This document shows, piece by piece, positions 1 to 7,100 of a stretch of DNA of 7,533 nucleotides. Origin of the DNA: Firmicutes bacterium UBA4874 (GTDB taxonomy: Bacteria > Bacillota > Clostridia > Caldicoprobacterales > DTU083); NCBI GenBank assembly GCA_002399435.1, contig DHDO01000067.1, positions 4,832 to 12,364 on the forward strand, read 5' to 3'. A program made the position numbers and the translations under genes. The notes under the pieces were generated by a model. It had not been told where the DNA came from and searched no databases. It saw only the letters and a list, made by a program, of their open reading frames with translations. How positions within the stretch are numbered: position 1 is the stretch's first letter; the number at the start of each line of letters is the position of its first letter.

Positions 1-437
1 GCCTCCGGATACCCATTCACCAGTTCATAGGCACTGAACTCCTGCGTGGGATCCATCCTCATATCCAGACGGACATCTTCTTTGTAGGAGAATCCTCTCT
101 CCACAGCATCCAGCTGATAGGAAGAGACCCCAAGATCCATCAGCATGCCGTCTGCAGCAGGAATGCCAAGGCTCGATAAAATTTCCTTTATTTTCACATA
201 ATTACCATGTATCAGTGAAAAAGAACAGTTGGCATCCTTCAGCCTTTCGGAAACCGCCAAAATTGCCTCGGGATCCCGATCCACCCCGATCAGTCTGCCG
301 CCGGGAGCAATCCGGTTCAATATCTCAATGGCATGTCCTCCGCCGCCGATGGTGCCGTCCACATATATTCCACCAGGTACAGGGTTCAGGTATTTCAATG
401 TCTCCTGCAGCAATACAGGGGTATGATGAAATTCCAT
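1..437 (-). CDS. rsmH: 16S rRNA (cytosine(1402)-N(4))-methyltransferase RsmH (MraW), 5' part only
   Basis: This is the N-terminal 145 codons of RsmH; the gene runs off the left edge. The protein is a SAM-dependent methyltransferase that adds the N4-methyl group to C1402 of 16S rRNA in the cytoplasm. The visible part starts [12 protein letters not shown], the family's signature opening. It then shows the glycine-rich SAM motif [10 protein letters not shown] (about residues 27-36), the acidic GVDRDPEA strand end, and the block [10 protein letters not shown]...ERGFSY...LDMRMD. The ATG at 437 is preceded by AAGGAGA about 8 nt upstream, and it lies 22 nt after the mraZ stop, so the two genes are co-transcribed. 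The mraZ-rsmH pair normally opens the dcw cluster of division and peptidoglycan genes. Nothing looks broken in the visible part; the catalytic C-terminal half is not in the window. Confidence 0.96.
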   Translation of the reverse strand, partial: MEFHHTPVLLQETLKYLNPVPGGIYVDGTIGGGGHAIEILNRIAPGGRLIGVDRDPEAILAVSERLKDANCSFSLIHGNYVKIKEILSSLGIPAADGMLMDLGVSSYQLDAVERGFSYKEDVRLDMRMDPTQEFSAYELVNGYPE

Positions 438-459
438 GGCCGCATTCTCCTTCCCCTGA

Positions 460-891
460 TCAGATACCCAGTTCTGCCATATGTTCCACAATCTTGTCCT
501 GGTCCAGACTGGATTCGTTGTTGTAGGCATCCCATGCATCCCTGTCCCAGATTTCAACACGGGTGGAGACGCCGATAATGGCCAGGTCCCTATTCAAACC
601 GGCATGCTGTCTCAGATTGGCCGGAATCAGGATCCTCCCCTGCTTATCCACCCCGCATTCCGCAGCGCCGGCAAAGAAAAAACGGATAAAAGCCCGTGCA
701 TCCCTGCTGGTAAGGGGCAGGGTACGGAGCTTTTTCTCCAGGTTGCTCCATTCCTCATTGGGGTAAACGAACAAACAATGATCCAGTCCTTTCGTTACAA
801 CGAACTTCTCGCCCAGTTCCTCCCGGAACTTTGCAGGCAGGATAACTCTTCCCTTTGAATCGATCGTATGTTGGTATTCCCCAATGAACAA
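460..891 (-). CDS. mraZ: Transcriptional regulator MraZ
   Basis: A 143-aa protein, the usual MraZ length. It has two AbrB/SpoVT-like MraZ half-domains, each with its signature: DSKGR at residues 11-15 followed by ILPAKFR, and DKQGR at 82-86 followed by ILIPANLR. MraZ oligomerises into a ring and binds short direct repeats ahead of its own gene, controlling the division/cell-wall cluster. The start is a TTG codon at 891-889: it gives the canonical N-terminus [15 protein letters not shown], an in-frame TGA lies two codons further upstream so no earlier start is possible, and GAGG sits about 5 nt before it. A three-unit MraZ box lies 45-71 nt upstream, so autoregulation is very likely. rsmH follows in the same operon. 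Confidence 0.97.
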   Translation of the reverse strand: MFIGEYQHTIDSKGRVILPAKFREELGEKFVVTKGLDHCLFVYPNEEWSNLEKKLRTLPLTSRDARAFIRFFFAGAAECGVDKQGRILIPANLRQHAGLNRDLAIIGVSTRVEIWDRDAWDAYNNESSLDQDKIVEHMAELGI

Positions 892-935
892 GCCGCCTCA
901 CCCACTTCCCTGTCTCCGTCATGGAAGCCTATCCA

Positions 936-962
936 CCACTTTGCTCCACTTTGCACCACTCT
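936..962 (-). promoter_or_regulatory. MraZ box (operator of the mraZ-rsmH operon)
   Basis: Read on the minus strand this is AGAGTGG-N3-AAAGTGG-N3-AAAGTGG, three direct repeats with an exact 10-bp period (plus-strand units 956-962, 946-952, 936-942). Direct GTGG/TGGG-type repeats at one helical turn upstream of mraZ are the known binding sites of MraZ in several phyla, including the AAAGTG-N4 form of Mollicutes. The array begins 8 nt downstream of a plausible -10 (971-976), so bound MraZ would cover the transcription start. A degenerate fourth unit, AAAGTAG at 961-967, is offset by half a turn and is probably not part of the array. Confidence 0.85.
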
Positions 963-970
963 ACTTTATT

Positions 971-999
971 ATTCTATATGGCTTCCTGAATTCCTTCCA
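971..999 (-). promoter_or_regulatory. Possible mraZ promoter
   Basis: On the minus strand TAGAAT (971-976) can serve as a -10, with the poor match TGGAAG (994-999) 17 bp upstream as -35. The region is AT-rich and lies between the upstream terminator and the MraZ box, where a promoter is required. A better -35-like hexamer, TTGAAA (1002-1007), is 25 bp from this -10 and so badly spaced. The assignment rests mostly on position. Confidence 0.4.
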
Positions 1000-1017
1000 C
1001 ATTTCAAAAAGTTTAAT

Positions 1018-1053
1018 AAAAAAAGAGTGCACAGAATTCATCCCGTTGCACTC
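1018..1053 (-). terminator. Intrinsic terminator after the adk-phosphoesterase operon
   Basis: Read on the minus strand GAGTGCA (1053-1047) pairs perfectly with TGCACTC (1031-1025) across a 15-nt loop, and a run of seven T follows (1024-1018). It starts 11 nt after the phosphoesterase stop codon. It separates that operon from mraZ, which therefore needs its own promoter. Confidence 0.85.
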
Positions 1054-1064
1054 CAATACTGTGG

Positions 1065-1757
1065 TCAAGTGATTCTCTTCAGGCAGAAACCGATATGGTC
1101 GCAGGATACCAGATGATACCGGGTACCCTTGTATTCTCCTTCAAAAGCGTCTCTCGTTCCTTCTCCGTGCAAATGCCCGTATACCACATGGGAAGGCTGA
1201 TATTGTTCCAAAAGCCTCACAGCATCCGTAATCCCGCCCCCTTCGTCAAAGGGAGGATAATGAAGCAGGACTATCCGGCTGTCCGCGGACGGATCCGCAT
1301 GATCCAGGGATAGTTTCAGACGTTGAAGCTCTCTTTTGTATATTTTGACATCGTGTTCTCCGAAATCCTTTGTACCGGGATGGATCCAGCCCCTTGTGCC
1401 GCAGAAGGCAATGCCGCCCAACAGAAAGCTGTCATTCTGCAGGACATGTACCGCAGGAGGCAAAATGCTCCGTAGCCTGGACAGGGAGGACCACCAATAA
1501 TCGTGGTTCCCCCGGATCATGATCTTTTCCCCGGGAAGTCTGCCGATGCTCAAAAGATCCGGTTCTGCGTCCTCCAGCTTCATGGCCCAGCTGATATCTC
1601 CCGGGATCAAGACGATATCCTCCTGTCCGACCCGTTTCCTCCAGTCTTCCTGTATCCTGTCCCAATGATGGATCCATTGGCTCCCAAAAACATCCATGGG
1701 CTTGTTGACTGCTCCGGAAAGATGAAGATCCCCGATTGCAAAAACGCGGCGTTTCAT
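1065..1757 (-). CDS. Calcineurin-like metallophosphoesterase
   Basis: A 230-aa cytoplasmic protein with a complete set of two-metal phosphoesterase motifs in order: GDLH (9-12), GDISW (53-57), GNHDYWW (83-89), LLHYPP (164-169) and YGHLHG (193-198). These Asp, Asn and His residues bind the dinuclear metal centre of the calcineurin-like superfamily. The WW after GNHDY and the GTRGW segment near residues 120-124 resemble a predicted phosphohydrolase group of Bacillota (COG1768-like, to my recollection); its substrate is not established. No signal peptide or membrane segment is seen. The ATG at 1757 lies 8 nt after the adk stop, and the stop codon of adk forms part of its ribosome binding site (TAAGG), so expression is probably translationally coupled to adk. 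Whether it acts on nucleotides because of that linkage is unknown. Confidence 0.93.
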   Translation of the reverse strand: MKRRVFAIGDLHLSGAVNKPMDVFGSQWIHHWDRIQEDWRKRVGQEDIVLIPGDISWAMKLEDAEPDLLSIGRLPGEKIMIRGNHDYWWSSLSRLRSILPPAVHVLQNDSFLLGGIAFCGTRGWIHPGTKDFGEHDVKIYKRELQRLKLSLDHADPSADSRIVLLHYPPFDEGGGITDAVRLLEQYQPSHVVYGHLHGEGTRDAFEGEYKGTRYHLVSCDHIGFCLKRIT

Positions 1758-1765
1758 ACTGCGCC

Positions 1766-2422
1766 TTACAGAATACTTTTCTGCTTCATCTGTTCCATTA
1801 TTCCGTCATTGATCTCCTGCGGTGTTTTGGAATCATCCTGAACCAGAAAACGGATATAGGCTGTCTCACTGTTATGGTAATAATCCCGAAGCGGTGCGGT
1901 CTTGCTTTTATATTCCTCCAGCCGCTTCCGGATCGTTTCCTTGTTGTCGTCCTTCCTCCGGATGAGAGGGATATGGCAAACCGGACACTCCTTCAGATGC
2001 TGTCTTTCATGAAAAACCCGTTTACAGTTGGGACAGATTTGCCTGCCCAGAATACGAAAAAAAAGAACCTCCGGAACAGCATCCAATTCAATGACCAAAT
2101 CAATCGGACGGCCCATGCCGGACAGGATTTCATCCAGCGCCTCTGCCTGGGCAATCGTTCTGGGATACCCGTCAAAAATCACTCCGTTCCGAAGCTCCGG
2201 CTTCTGAATAGCATCCGCCACCGCTTTGTTTACCACGTCGTCCGAGACCAGCTTTCCTTCCTTAACCACCTGTAACTCCGAATACAACGGATGTGTCGGA
2301 TGGTTCAGTATCTCACGGAACAAATCCCCTGTGGACAGTTGTTTCAGATGCAAACGCTTTGCCAGAAGGCTCCCCTGCGTTCCTTTGCCTGATCCGGGTG
2401 GGCCCAGCAATATGATATTCAT
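1766..2422 (-). CDS. adk: Adenylate kinase family protein with short zinc LID
   Basis: A 218-aa nucleoside monophosphate kinase (ATP + AMP to 2 ADP expected; cytoplasmic). It shows the P-loop GPPGSGKGT (7-15), the NMP-binding start STGDLFR (30-36), EGKLVSD (55-61), the AMP-site block DGYPRTIAQAEALD (84-97), the LID arginine in GRQIC, and C-terminal RRKDDNKETIRKRL. The LID carries a Cys4 zinc site CPNC (130-133) and CPVC (146-149). The pairs are 12 residues apart; the usual zinc LID of Bacillus-type enzymes has about 16, so the LID is shortened. The canonical adk of Bacillota sits between secY and map in the ribosomal protein operon; this one does not, so it may be a second, diverged copy. The ATG has a strong GAGGAGGAG ribosome binding site. 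The phosphoesterase follows in the same unit. Confidence 0.88.
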   Translation of the reverse strand: MNIILLGPPGSGKGTQGSLLAKRLHLKQLSTGDLFREILNHPTHPLYSELQVVKEGKLVSDDVVNKAVADAIQKPELRNGVIFDGYPRTIAQAEALDEILSGMGRPIDLVIELDAVPEVLFFRILGRQICPNCKRVFHERQHLKECPVCHIPLIRRKDDNKETIRKRLEEYKSKTAPLRDYYHNSETAYIRFLVQDDSKTPQEINDGIMEQMKQKSIL

Positions 2423-2489
2423 AACACTCCTCCTCGCAATCTTTCTTCATTGGCAGAAATATGACCCATGCTGTCAAATCATGGCTTCT

Positions 2490-2518
2490 ATTTTACTAAA
2501 TATGCTGCCATTTGGCAA
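2490..2518 (-). promoter_or_regulatory. Sigma-A-type promoter of the adk-phosphoesterase unit
   Basis: On the minus strand TTGCCA (2518-2513) and TAAAAT (2495-2490) each match the consensus at five of six positions, with an exact 17-bp spacer. Transcription would start near 2483, giving a leader of about 60 nt before the adk ATG. A perfect TTGACA (2477-2472) nearer to the gene has no acceptable -10 (GCCAAT at 17 bp). Confidence 0.7.
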
Positions 2519-2534
2519 ATCCTATTTCCCGGTT

Positions 2535-2996
2535 TCATTTGGAATACTTATCCGCTATACTGGAGGCGGCATAGGAATCCGGCTTGATTTTACAGTCAAA
2601 CCCACAGGATTTGACCCAACCGACAATCTCAGGGATCATCTTCGAAGATGGTCCTTCATAACCGGCATCCACATGAATATCAATGTCGCAATTCATTCCC
2701 GCATCCGCCAGGTCATCAGACAGTTTCCGGGCCATCTCAAGGCTGATGCCGGTCTCAAACAGAATCTTCTGCTCTATGCTGGAAATCTTTTTGGTCCGCC
2801 TTATTTCATAGAAGAAAATTCCTCCTCTTCCGATCCGCCAGACCGCTACCACCAGCACAACCTTGGTAATATCAAAATTCTGGGAATCCGTACCGACGGT
2901 AATACGGACCGGATTGCCCCTGCCTTCCTCGATATAATTCCTGATCAGACTGCACATCCTGCCGTAGCTGACTTCTCCATATGTGATACTCTTCAT
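2535..2996 (-). CDS. ykuK: YkuK-like RNase H-fold protein (DUF458)
   Basis: A 153-aa protein of the YkuK/DUF458 family, predicted to have a ribonuclease H-like fold; its substrate is not established. Family signatures are VGTDSQ (34-39), the central IEQK helix (74-77), DIHVDAGYEGPSS (106-118) and EIVGWV...KPDSYAASSIAD (123-149). The conserved acids D37, E75, D110 and D140 are candidates for metal binding. The chosen ATG at 2996 gives the family's usual N-terminus and is preceded by the strong site GGAGAGGAGGGAGGG. A longer frame to an ATG at 3062 would add 22 unrelated residues and put this ribosome binding site inside the coding region, so I reject it. It is divergent from the HTH regulator at 3241 and shares a promoter region with it. 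The adk unit lies 112 nt downstream with its own promoter; no convincing terminator is seen between them. Confidence 0.93.
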   Translation of the reverse strand: MKSITYGEVSYGRMCSLIRNYIEEGRGNPVRITVGTDSQNFDITKVVLVVAVWRIGRGGIFFYEIRRTKKISSIEQKILFETGISLEMARKLSDDLADAGMNCDIDIHVDAGYEGPSSKMIPEIVGWVKSCGFDCKIKPDSYAASSIADKYSK

Positions 2997-3073
2997 ATGC
3001 CCTCCCTCCTCTCCGCAATGATGCGATAAATTGCAGCGGCCTGAAGCTTCGGCTCCTGTCATAAAAGTTCCTA

Positions 3074-3089
3074 CCTATTATACAATAGG
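3074..3089. promoter_or_regulatory. Inverted repeat over the ykuK -10 (candidate operator)
   Basis: A perfect dyad CCTATT-N4-AATAGG. It contains TATAAT on the minus strand (3082-3077), a perfect -10 for ykuK that would start transcription near 3070. The -35 at the right distance is poor (TGCATC), so the promoter may be weak or need help. The half-sites recur over the -10 of the divergent regulator gene (3183-3196), which suggests a shared repressor. The binding protein is inferred, not seen. Confidence 0.55.
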
Positions 3090-3164
3090 ACTGCTGGAGG
3101 ATGCACTGTTATTTTATACTTTTAATGGATTATTTTTACTATCCGTAATAAATTATCACAGGAA

Positions 3165-3193
3165 TTGAAAAGAAGATGCCACCCTGTTAAAAT
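3165..3193 (+). promoter_or_regulatory. Promoter of the HTH regulator gene
   Basis: TTGAAA (3165-3170), a 17-bp spacer and TAAAAT (3188-3193), the latter preceded by TGT so it is also an extended -10. Transcription should start near 3200, about 40 nt before the ATG at 3241, which has AAAGGGGA as ribosome binding site. Confidence 0.75.
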
Positions 3194-3196
3194 AGG
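3183..3196. promoter_or_regulatory. Inverted repeat over the regulator gene -10 (candidate operator)
   Basis: CCTGTT-N2-AATAGG, extended by one further pair as CCCT...AGGG (3182-3197). It covers the -10 of the regulator gene. Its half-sites are nearly the same as those of the dyad over the ykuK -10, although the gap is 2 bp rather than 4 bp. Autorepression by the HTH protein encoded just downstream is the simplest reading. Confidence 0.5.
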
Positions 3197-3240
3197 GACA
3201 GCACAGTACCAATGCGAAATACAGGAAAAAGGGGATTCAT

Positions 3241-3954
3241 ATGAACCGTTTAGGACAAAAAGTAGAGAAAGCCAGGATCCAAAAAGGGTGGACGCCCAAA
3301 GTACTGGCAAAGAAGGCCGGAATATCCGAATCTTACCTTGTTGAAGCGGAAGACGGCAAAAAAATAATGAATGAAAATCTGGTCAATCGAATTTCCAAAA
3401 TTCTAAAAGTGAATTTAAATGATAGTGGGGATATCTATGCCTCTGAGCAGGAAACCGGAAATAAAAAACCGGCAGGCACTGCCCCCAGGGGATCGGAAGA
3501 CGCTCCGCTCCCGGCAAGGCAGGCCCATACCTTGGCAGGATCCCCCACCCCTCAGTGGGAACAGGCTTTCTCCACGGTCCTGAAAGATGTGCAGGTATAC
3601 ACACAGGACCTTTCCAGGGTTCTCTGCCAGAAAAAGCTGGTCATTCAGGACAACAAAGTGGAAGGTATTCCTGTGAACAAGGCTTTTTTCGTCCGGATCG
3701 AACAGGAGACCGATCTGGATCGGCCGGAGCTCCGAAAGGGCGACCTGGTCCTCGTGCAGAAGACCGGCGCCGTTGAAACCGCCGGAGTCTATATCGTTCG
3801 CTTTCAGAATCGGATCCGCATAGGAGAAATCAAGCCTCTTGGCGGCGCTCTTTTCCTGCTGGGCTCCCGCCGTGGCAACCGGGAAGCGGAAACCGCAAAT
3901 GCCCGGGATCTTACCGTAATTGGAAAGTGCATCAAAGCGGAAATGTTTTTCTAA
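3241..3954 (+). CDS. Cro/CI-type HTH regulator with S24-like C-terminal domain lacking catalytic residues
   Basis: A 237-aa DNA-binding protein. Residues 5-58 form an XRE/Cro-CI HTH (LGQKVEKARIQKGWTPKVLA, then AGISESYLVEAEDGK, then LVNRISKILKV). Residues 62-105 are a low-complexity linker rich in Gly, Pro, Ala and charged residues. Residues 145-235 resemble the LexA/CI S24 fold: FFVRI, then RKGDLVLVQ (165-173), then GVYIVRF, a second hairpin and a C-terminal VIGKCIKAEMFF. In active S24 proteins a Ser-Met follows the first strand and a Lys lies on a later strand; here the first position reads ETDLDRP and the second NRIRIGEI, so neither catalytic residue is evident. It probably cannot cleave itself and may use the domain for dimerisation or ligand sensing. 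Divergent from ykuK and upstream of the helicase gene. Control of itself, ykuK or the helicase is inference. Confidence 0.85.
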   Translation: MNRLGQKVEKARIQKGWTPKVLAKKAGISESYLVEAEDGKKIMNENLVNRISKILKVNLNDSGDIYASEQETGNKKPAGTAPRGSEDAPLPARQAHTLAGSPTPQWEQAFSTVLKDVQVYTQDLSRVLCQKKLVIQDNKVEGIPVNKAFFVRIEQETDLDRPELRKGDLVLVQKTGAVETAGVYIVRFQNRIRIGEIKPLGGALFLLGSRRGNREAETANARDLTVIGKCIKAEMFF

Positions 3955-4114
3955 CGTTCCACAGGCCGACAGTTCCATTGGGAGGCAGATAGAATGTCAC
4001 CAATTACAAAAACTATTTTTAGGGTATTTACCAATTTCCATGAAAGGTACGATGGAGTATAATGGTCTCTAATTATTATCTTTTATCCACCCATGGAGAG
4101 GAGTTTTGACCGGA
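3955..4114. other. Intergenic region between regulator and helicase genes
   Basis: A 160-nt spacer. It holds the helicase promoter (4035-4063), a ribosome binding site (GGAGAGGAG, 4095-4103) and a direct repeat ACCAATTWC at 3999-4007 and 4030-4038, 31 bp apart. There is no GC-rich hairpin with a T-run after the regulator stop codon, so some read-through from the regulator into the helicase gene is possible. Confidence 0.6.
4035..4063 (+). promoter_or_regulatory. Probable promoter of the helicase gene
   Basis: TTTCCA (4035-4040; four of six matches to TTGACA), a 17-bp spacer and a perfect TATAAT (4058-4063). Transcription would begin near 4070, about 45 nt before the TTG start. The -35 overlaps the second copy of the ACCAATTWC direct repeat, so a protein bound there would affect this promoter. 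Confidence 0.65.
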
Positions 4115-7100
4115 TTGAAATTGTTGTGCGAAAAGGATGAATTATATGAAGATTTGGATGGAGTGTTGGACATTCTCACCCGGCGGGATCGTTCCTCCCG
4201 GCCTCCGGCATTTTTATGGAGCAGGGTTTCCGATGTCGTTCACCGGAAGCTGCTGTATCGGATTGCATCCGAACTGAATCTGCCGAATCCCAGGCTGATC
4301 CCTTCCAAGGCCCTGGAAACGCACTCTTTTTCCTTTCTCAATGGGGCTTCCCTCAATGGCTTGTATTCCTATTACAAGACAGGGGTGCCACGCAAACCGG
4401 GAGTTCATATCATTGCGGGCATCTGCAACAAGCTGGATGTTCCGCAGGTATCGCAGGAGGACTGGCTGAATTTTATCCGTAACAACAATCTGTTTTCCTG
4501 GGGAAATGTGCCCAGTCCCATTCAACGTCAGATATTATGCAGGGCGGCGTCTGATCTGGGATACCCCCATCCGATCTTCCTGAACAACGACGACTTTTCC
4601 CGGCGTTTTCACTTCCTTGGCGGGAAATCACTAACCGGCCTATATACCTATTATCGAAATCGATACGGTGGTGCAAGGGGCATCATTATCCGGAAAATGT
4701 GTGAAGCCCTGGACCTTACGCCCTCCAAAGAGGTTTGGATTGCCTATATCACCAGCCCGGACACCCATATTTTCTGGAATATCATTCCGGAAAAAATCAT
4801 ACGGGAGATTCTGTATGATGCGGCAAAACAGCTCGGTTACGCAAATCCCAGAATGTTTTCCATTGAGGATCTCAAGGTGGGGCTCACCGAATTGAACGGA
4901 ATGTCCCTTTACAGTTTTGCATCCCGTTATTTTGCCAAAGACAAGCACGGGGCAAGGAACATTGATTTTATATGTGATCAGTTTCGTATCCCCCATCTGA
5001 CACTGAAGGACTGGTTCTCCATGATATCCCATCAGAGGAATTTCAGATGGAATCTGATTCCCGATCCATACCTGAAATGCATCTTATGGAGAAAGGCCGG
5101 GGAAGCCGGCATAGAACACCCCCGCATGCTAAAATACGAAGATCTGGCAGAACCCTGCCGCTTCCTGAATAATAAAACGCTCATCAGCCTGTACAATCAT
5201 CACCGTCCGGGAGCAAAGAAAGCGAACCGGGATACCATTCAATATCTCTGCAGTCTGGCAGGCATCCCTGCCATGAATACCGCACAATGGGTACGGGTTC
5301 TGAGTCAGCCGGATTCCAGGACTTTGTGGGACAGGATACCGGCTGATGTCACAAAGTACATTCTGTACCGGGCCGCGAAGGAATGTCATCTGCAAAGTCC
5401 AAGGCTGTTGGATTACCGGGATCTTTGCACGGTACGCCTTGATTTCCTGGGTGGCAAAACACTGTCCGGGCTGTATACCCATTATCACGAAAAACAGGGA
5501 AAAAACGGAGGTGCCCTTGTCCGGAACCTTTGTGATGACCTCGGCATCCCTGCCCTGTCCAATGCCGAATGGATCCGGATGATTGCCAATTCCTCCATTT
5601 GTCATTGGGAAAATATACCTATCAAGGTGCAAAGGGAAATCCTGTACCGGGCTGCTTCCGAAATGGGCCTCCGGCATCCCCGGCTCATGGGAACCAGGGA
5701 ATTTGATTCGGTTCCCCTGTCGTTTCTGAACGGCAAAACCCTGAGCGGCCTGTATTACCACTATGCTGCCGGAATAAAGGGGAAAGACAGCCGGATCAAC
5801 GAATTTGTCTTTGATCAGCTGAGCATCCCCAAAATGGAGATCCATCCGAAGACCGGCCGCCTGAATACGCTGGACAACAGCGCACAGACCAGGTACTTTG
5901 ACAGTTTGGCCAACCGGAAGGATTTTGTAAACGAATATCTGAAGCGGTTCCCCTTTACGGACCTGCTGAAAAAATATACAACCATCCGCAACGCCAGGGA
6001 GACAGGGATTTATCGAAAAGGACTGATCACTGTTCTGGCTCCCATGACTCCCAGGGAGTATATGGATTTTCTGTATGAGATCCTGAAAAACGTACCCAGG
6101 GACGAGCTGGGCCTACGAAAGAGAAAAAATGGCAATTACAGCCTCCAGAAATCCGAACTGTATCAATTGGCGGGAATAAAGGAAAATCCGGAGATACCCA
6201 ATCGGATCCATTTTGCCGATCCCAGCAGGATCTCCCTCCCGGATCGGGAATGCATCCTTCGCGACCTGTCGGTTTACAGGGAAATTCTGAACATCAAAAT
6301 AAAAATGTTTCATCTTGTGCCCTGCCGGTTCCTGGTGCTTTACGAAGGTTCCTGCATCTGTCAGGTAAAGGTTCCCCTGAACCCGGGGGATGTCATCACG
6401 GACAATCTGGACCATGAATTCGAAGTGTCCGAATGCCGCGAGAAAAAAACAGAAGACGGATATATTCTGGACCTGAAACCGTTTCTGGAGCAGAAGGAAA
6501 GCGCTTATGCGGGCATGCATTCCCTTTCCTGGGACTCCAATGACGGCATCCTGTACGATTATCTGAGTGAGCTGCAGGATGAAGTAAGGAACAATACCCT
6601 GAATCCTCTGCTTTCTGTGGCACTGGGACTGAAAAAGGAAGGACATCTGACAGCCGACTCCCTGGTACAGCTGCCGGACGACGCGTTTTACAACAGAACC
6701 CTTCCGGAGAATGAAACACAGAGGCAGGCGGTACAGCTCAGCCTGAGTCTGGATCAGGAAATTAATCCCCTGGCAATTATCCACGGACCTCCGGGGACCG
6801 GCAAAACCACTCTGATAGAGGAAATTGCCCTTCAGTCCTATGAGAGAGGGGAAAATATCCTGATATTGGCCAGGACCAACGTGGCGGTGGACAATATTCT
6901 GGAAAAGCTCTATAAAGACCGGGTACCGATCATGCGGACGGGGAACCATATTGAGAAAAAATCCACCCTTCCCTACGCACCGATCTTTTCCACTTCGAAT
7001 GCACAGTATCGGAATGCCATAGGAGATGCAAACTGCATCACTCTCGGCACACCAATGGGTTTCTACCTGGACCGGAACAAAAGGGAGACGTCCTTTGATC

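Noticed and set aside
2472..2477. Perfect TTGACA hexamer (minus strand) upstream of adk
   Set aside because: The hexamer 17 bp downstream is GCCAAT, a poor -10. The promoter at 2518-2490 is better matched in both boxes and spacing.
2505..2520. Short inverted repeat TGCCA/TGGCA as a terminator after ykuK
   Set aside because: The stem has 5 bp with a 2-nt loop and no following T-run. It overlaps the adk -35.
2997..3062. N-terminal extension of ykuK by 22 residues
   Set aside because: It would place a very strong ribosome binding site inside the gene. The residues do not resemble the family, whereas the ATG at 2996 fits both.
4008..4022. AAAAACTATTTTT hairpin after the regulator gene as a terminator
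   Set aside because: The stem is purely A-T and short, with no GC-rich part, so it is unlikely to stop transcription.
4093..4140. A 15-codon ATG frame overlapping the helicase ribosome binding site and start, possible leader peptide
   Set aside because: It has no ribosome binding site of its own, and the only strong one nearby lies inside it. Its content looks random.
4146..4278. ATG frame beginning inside the helicase start region as an alternative start
   Set aside because: It is in another frame from the repeat-helicase coding frame and stops after about 43 codons.
5129..5845. A 238-aa minus-strand open frame
   Set aside because: It is the antisense of repeats 4-6. Its internal similarity only mirrors those repeats.
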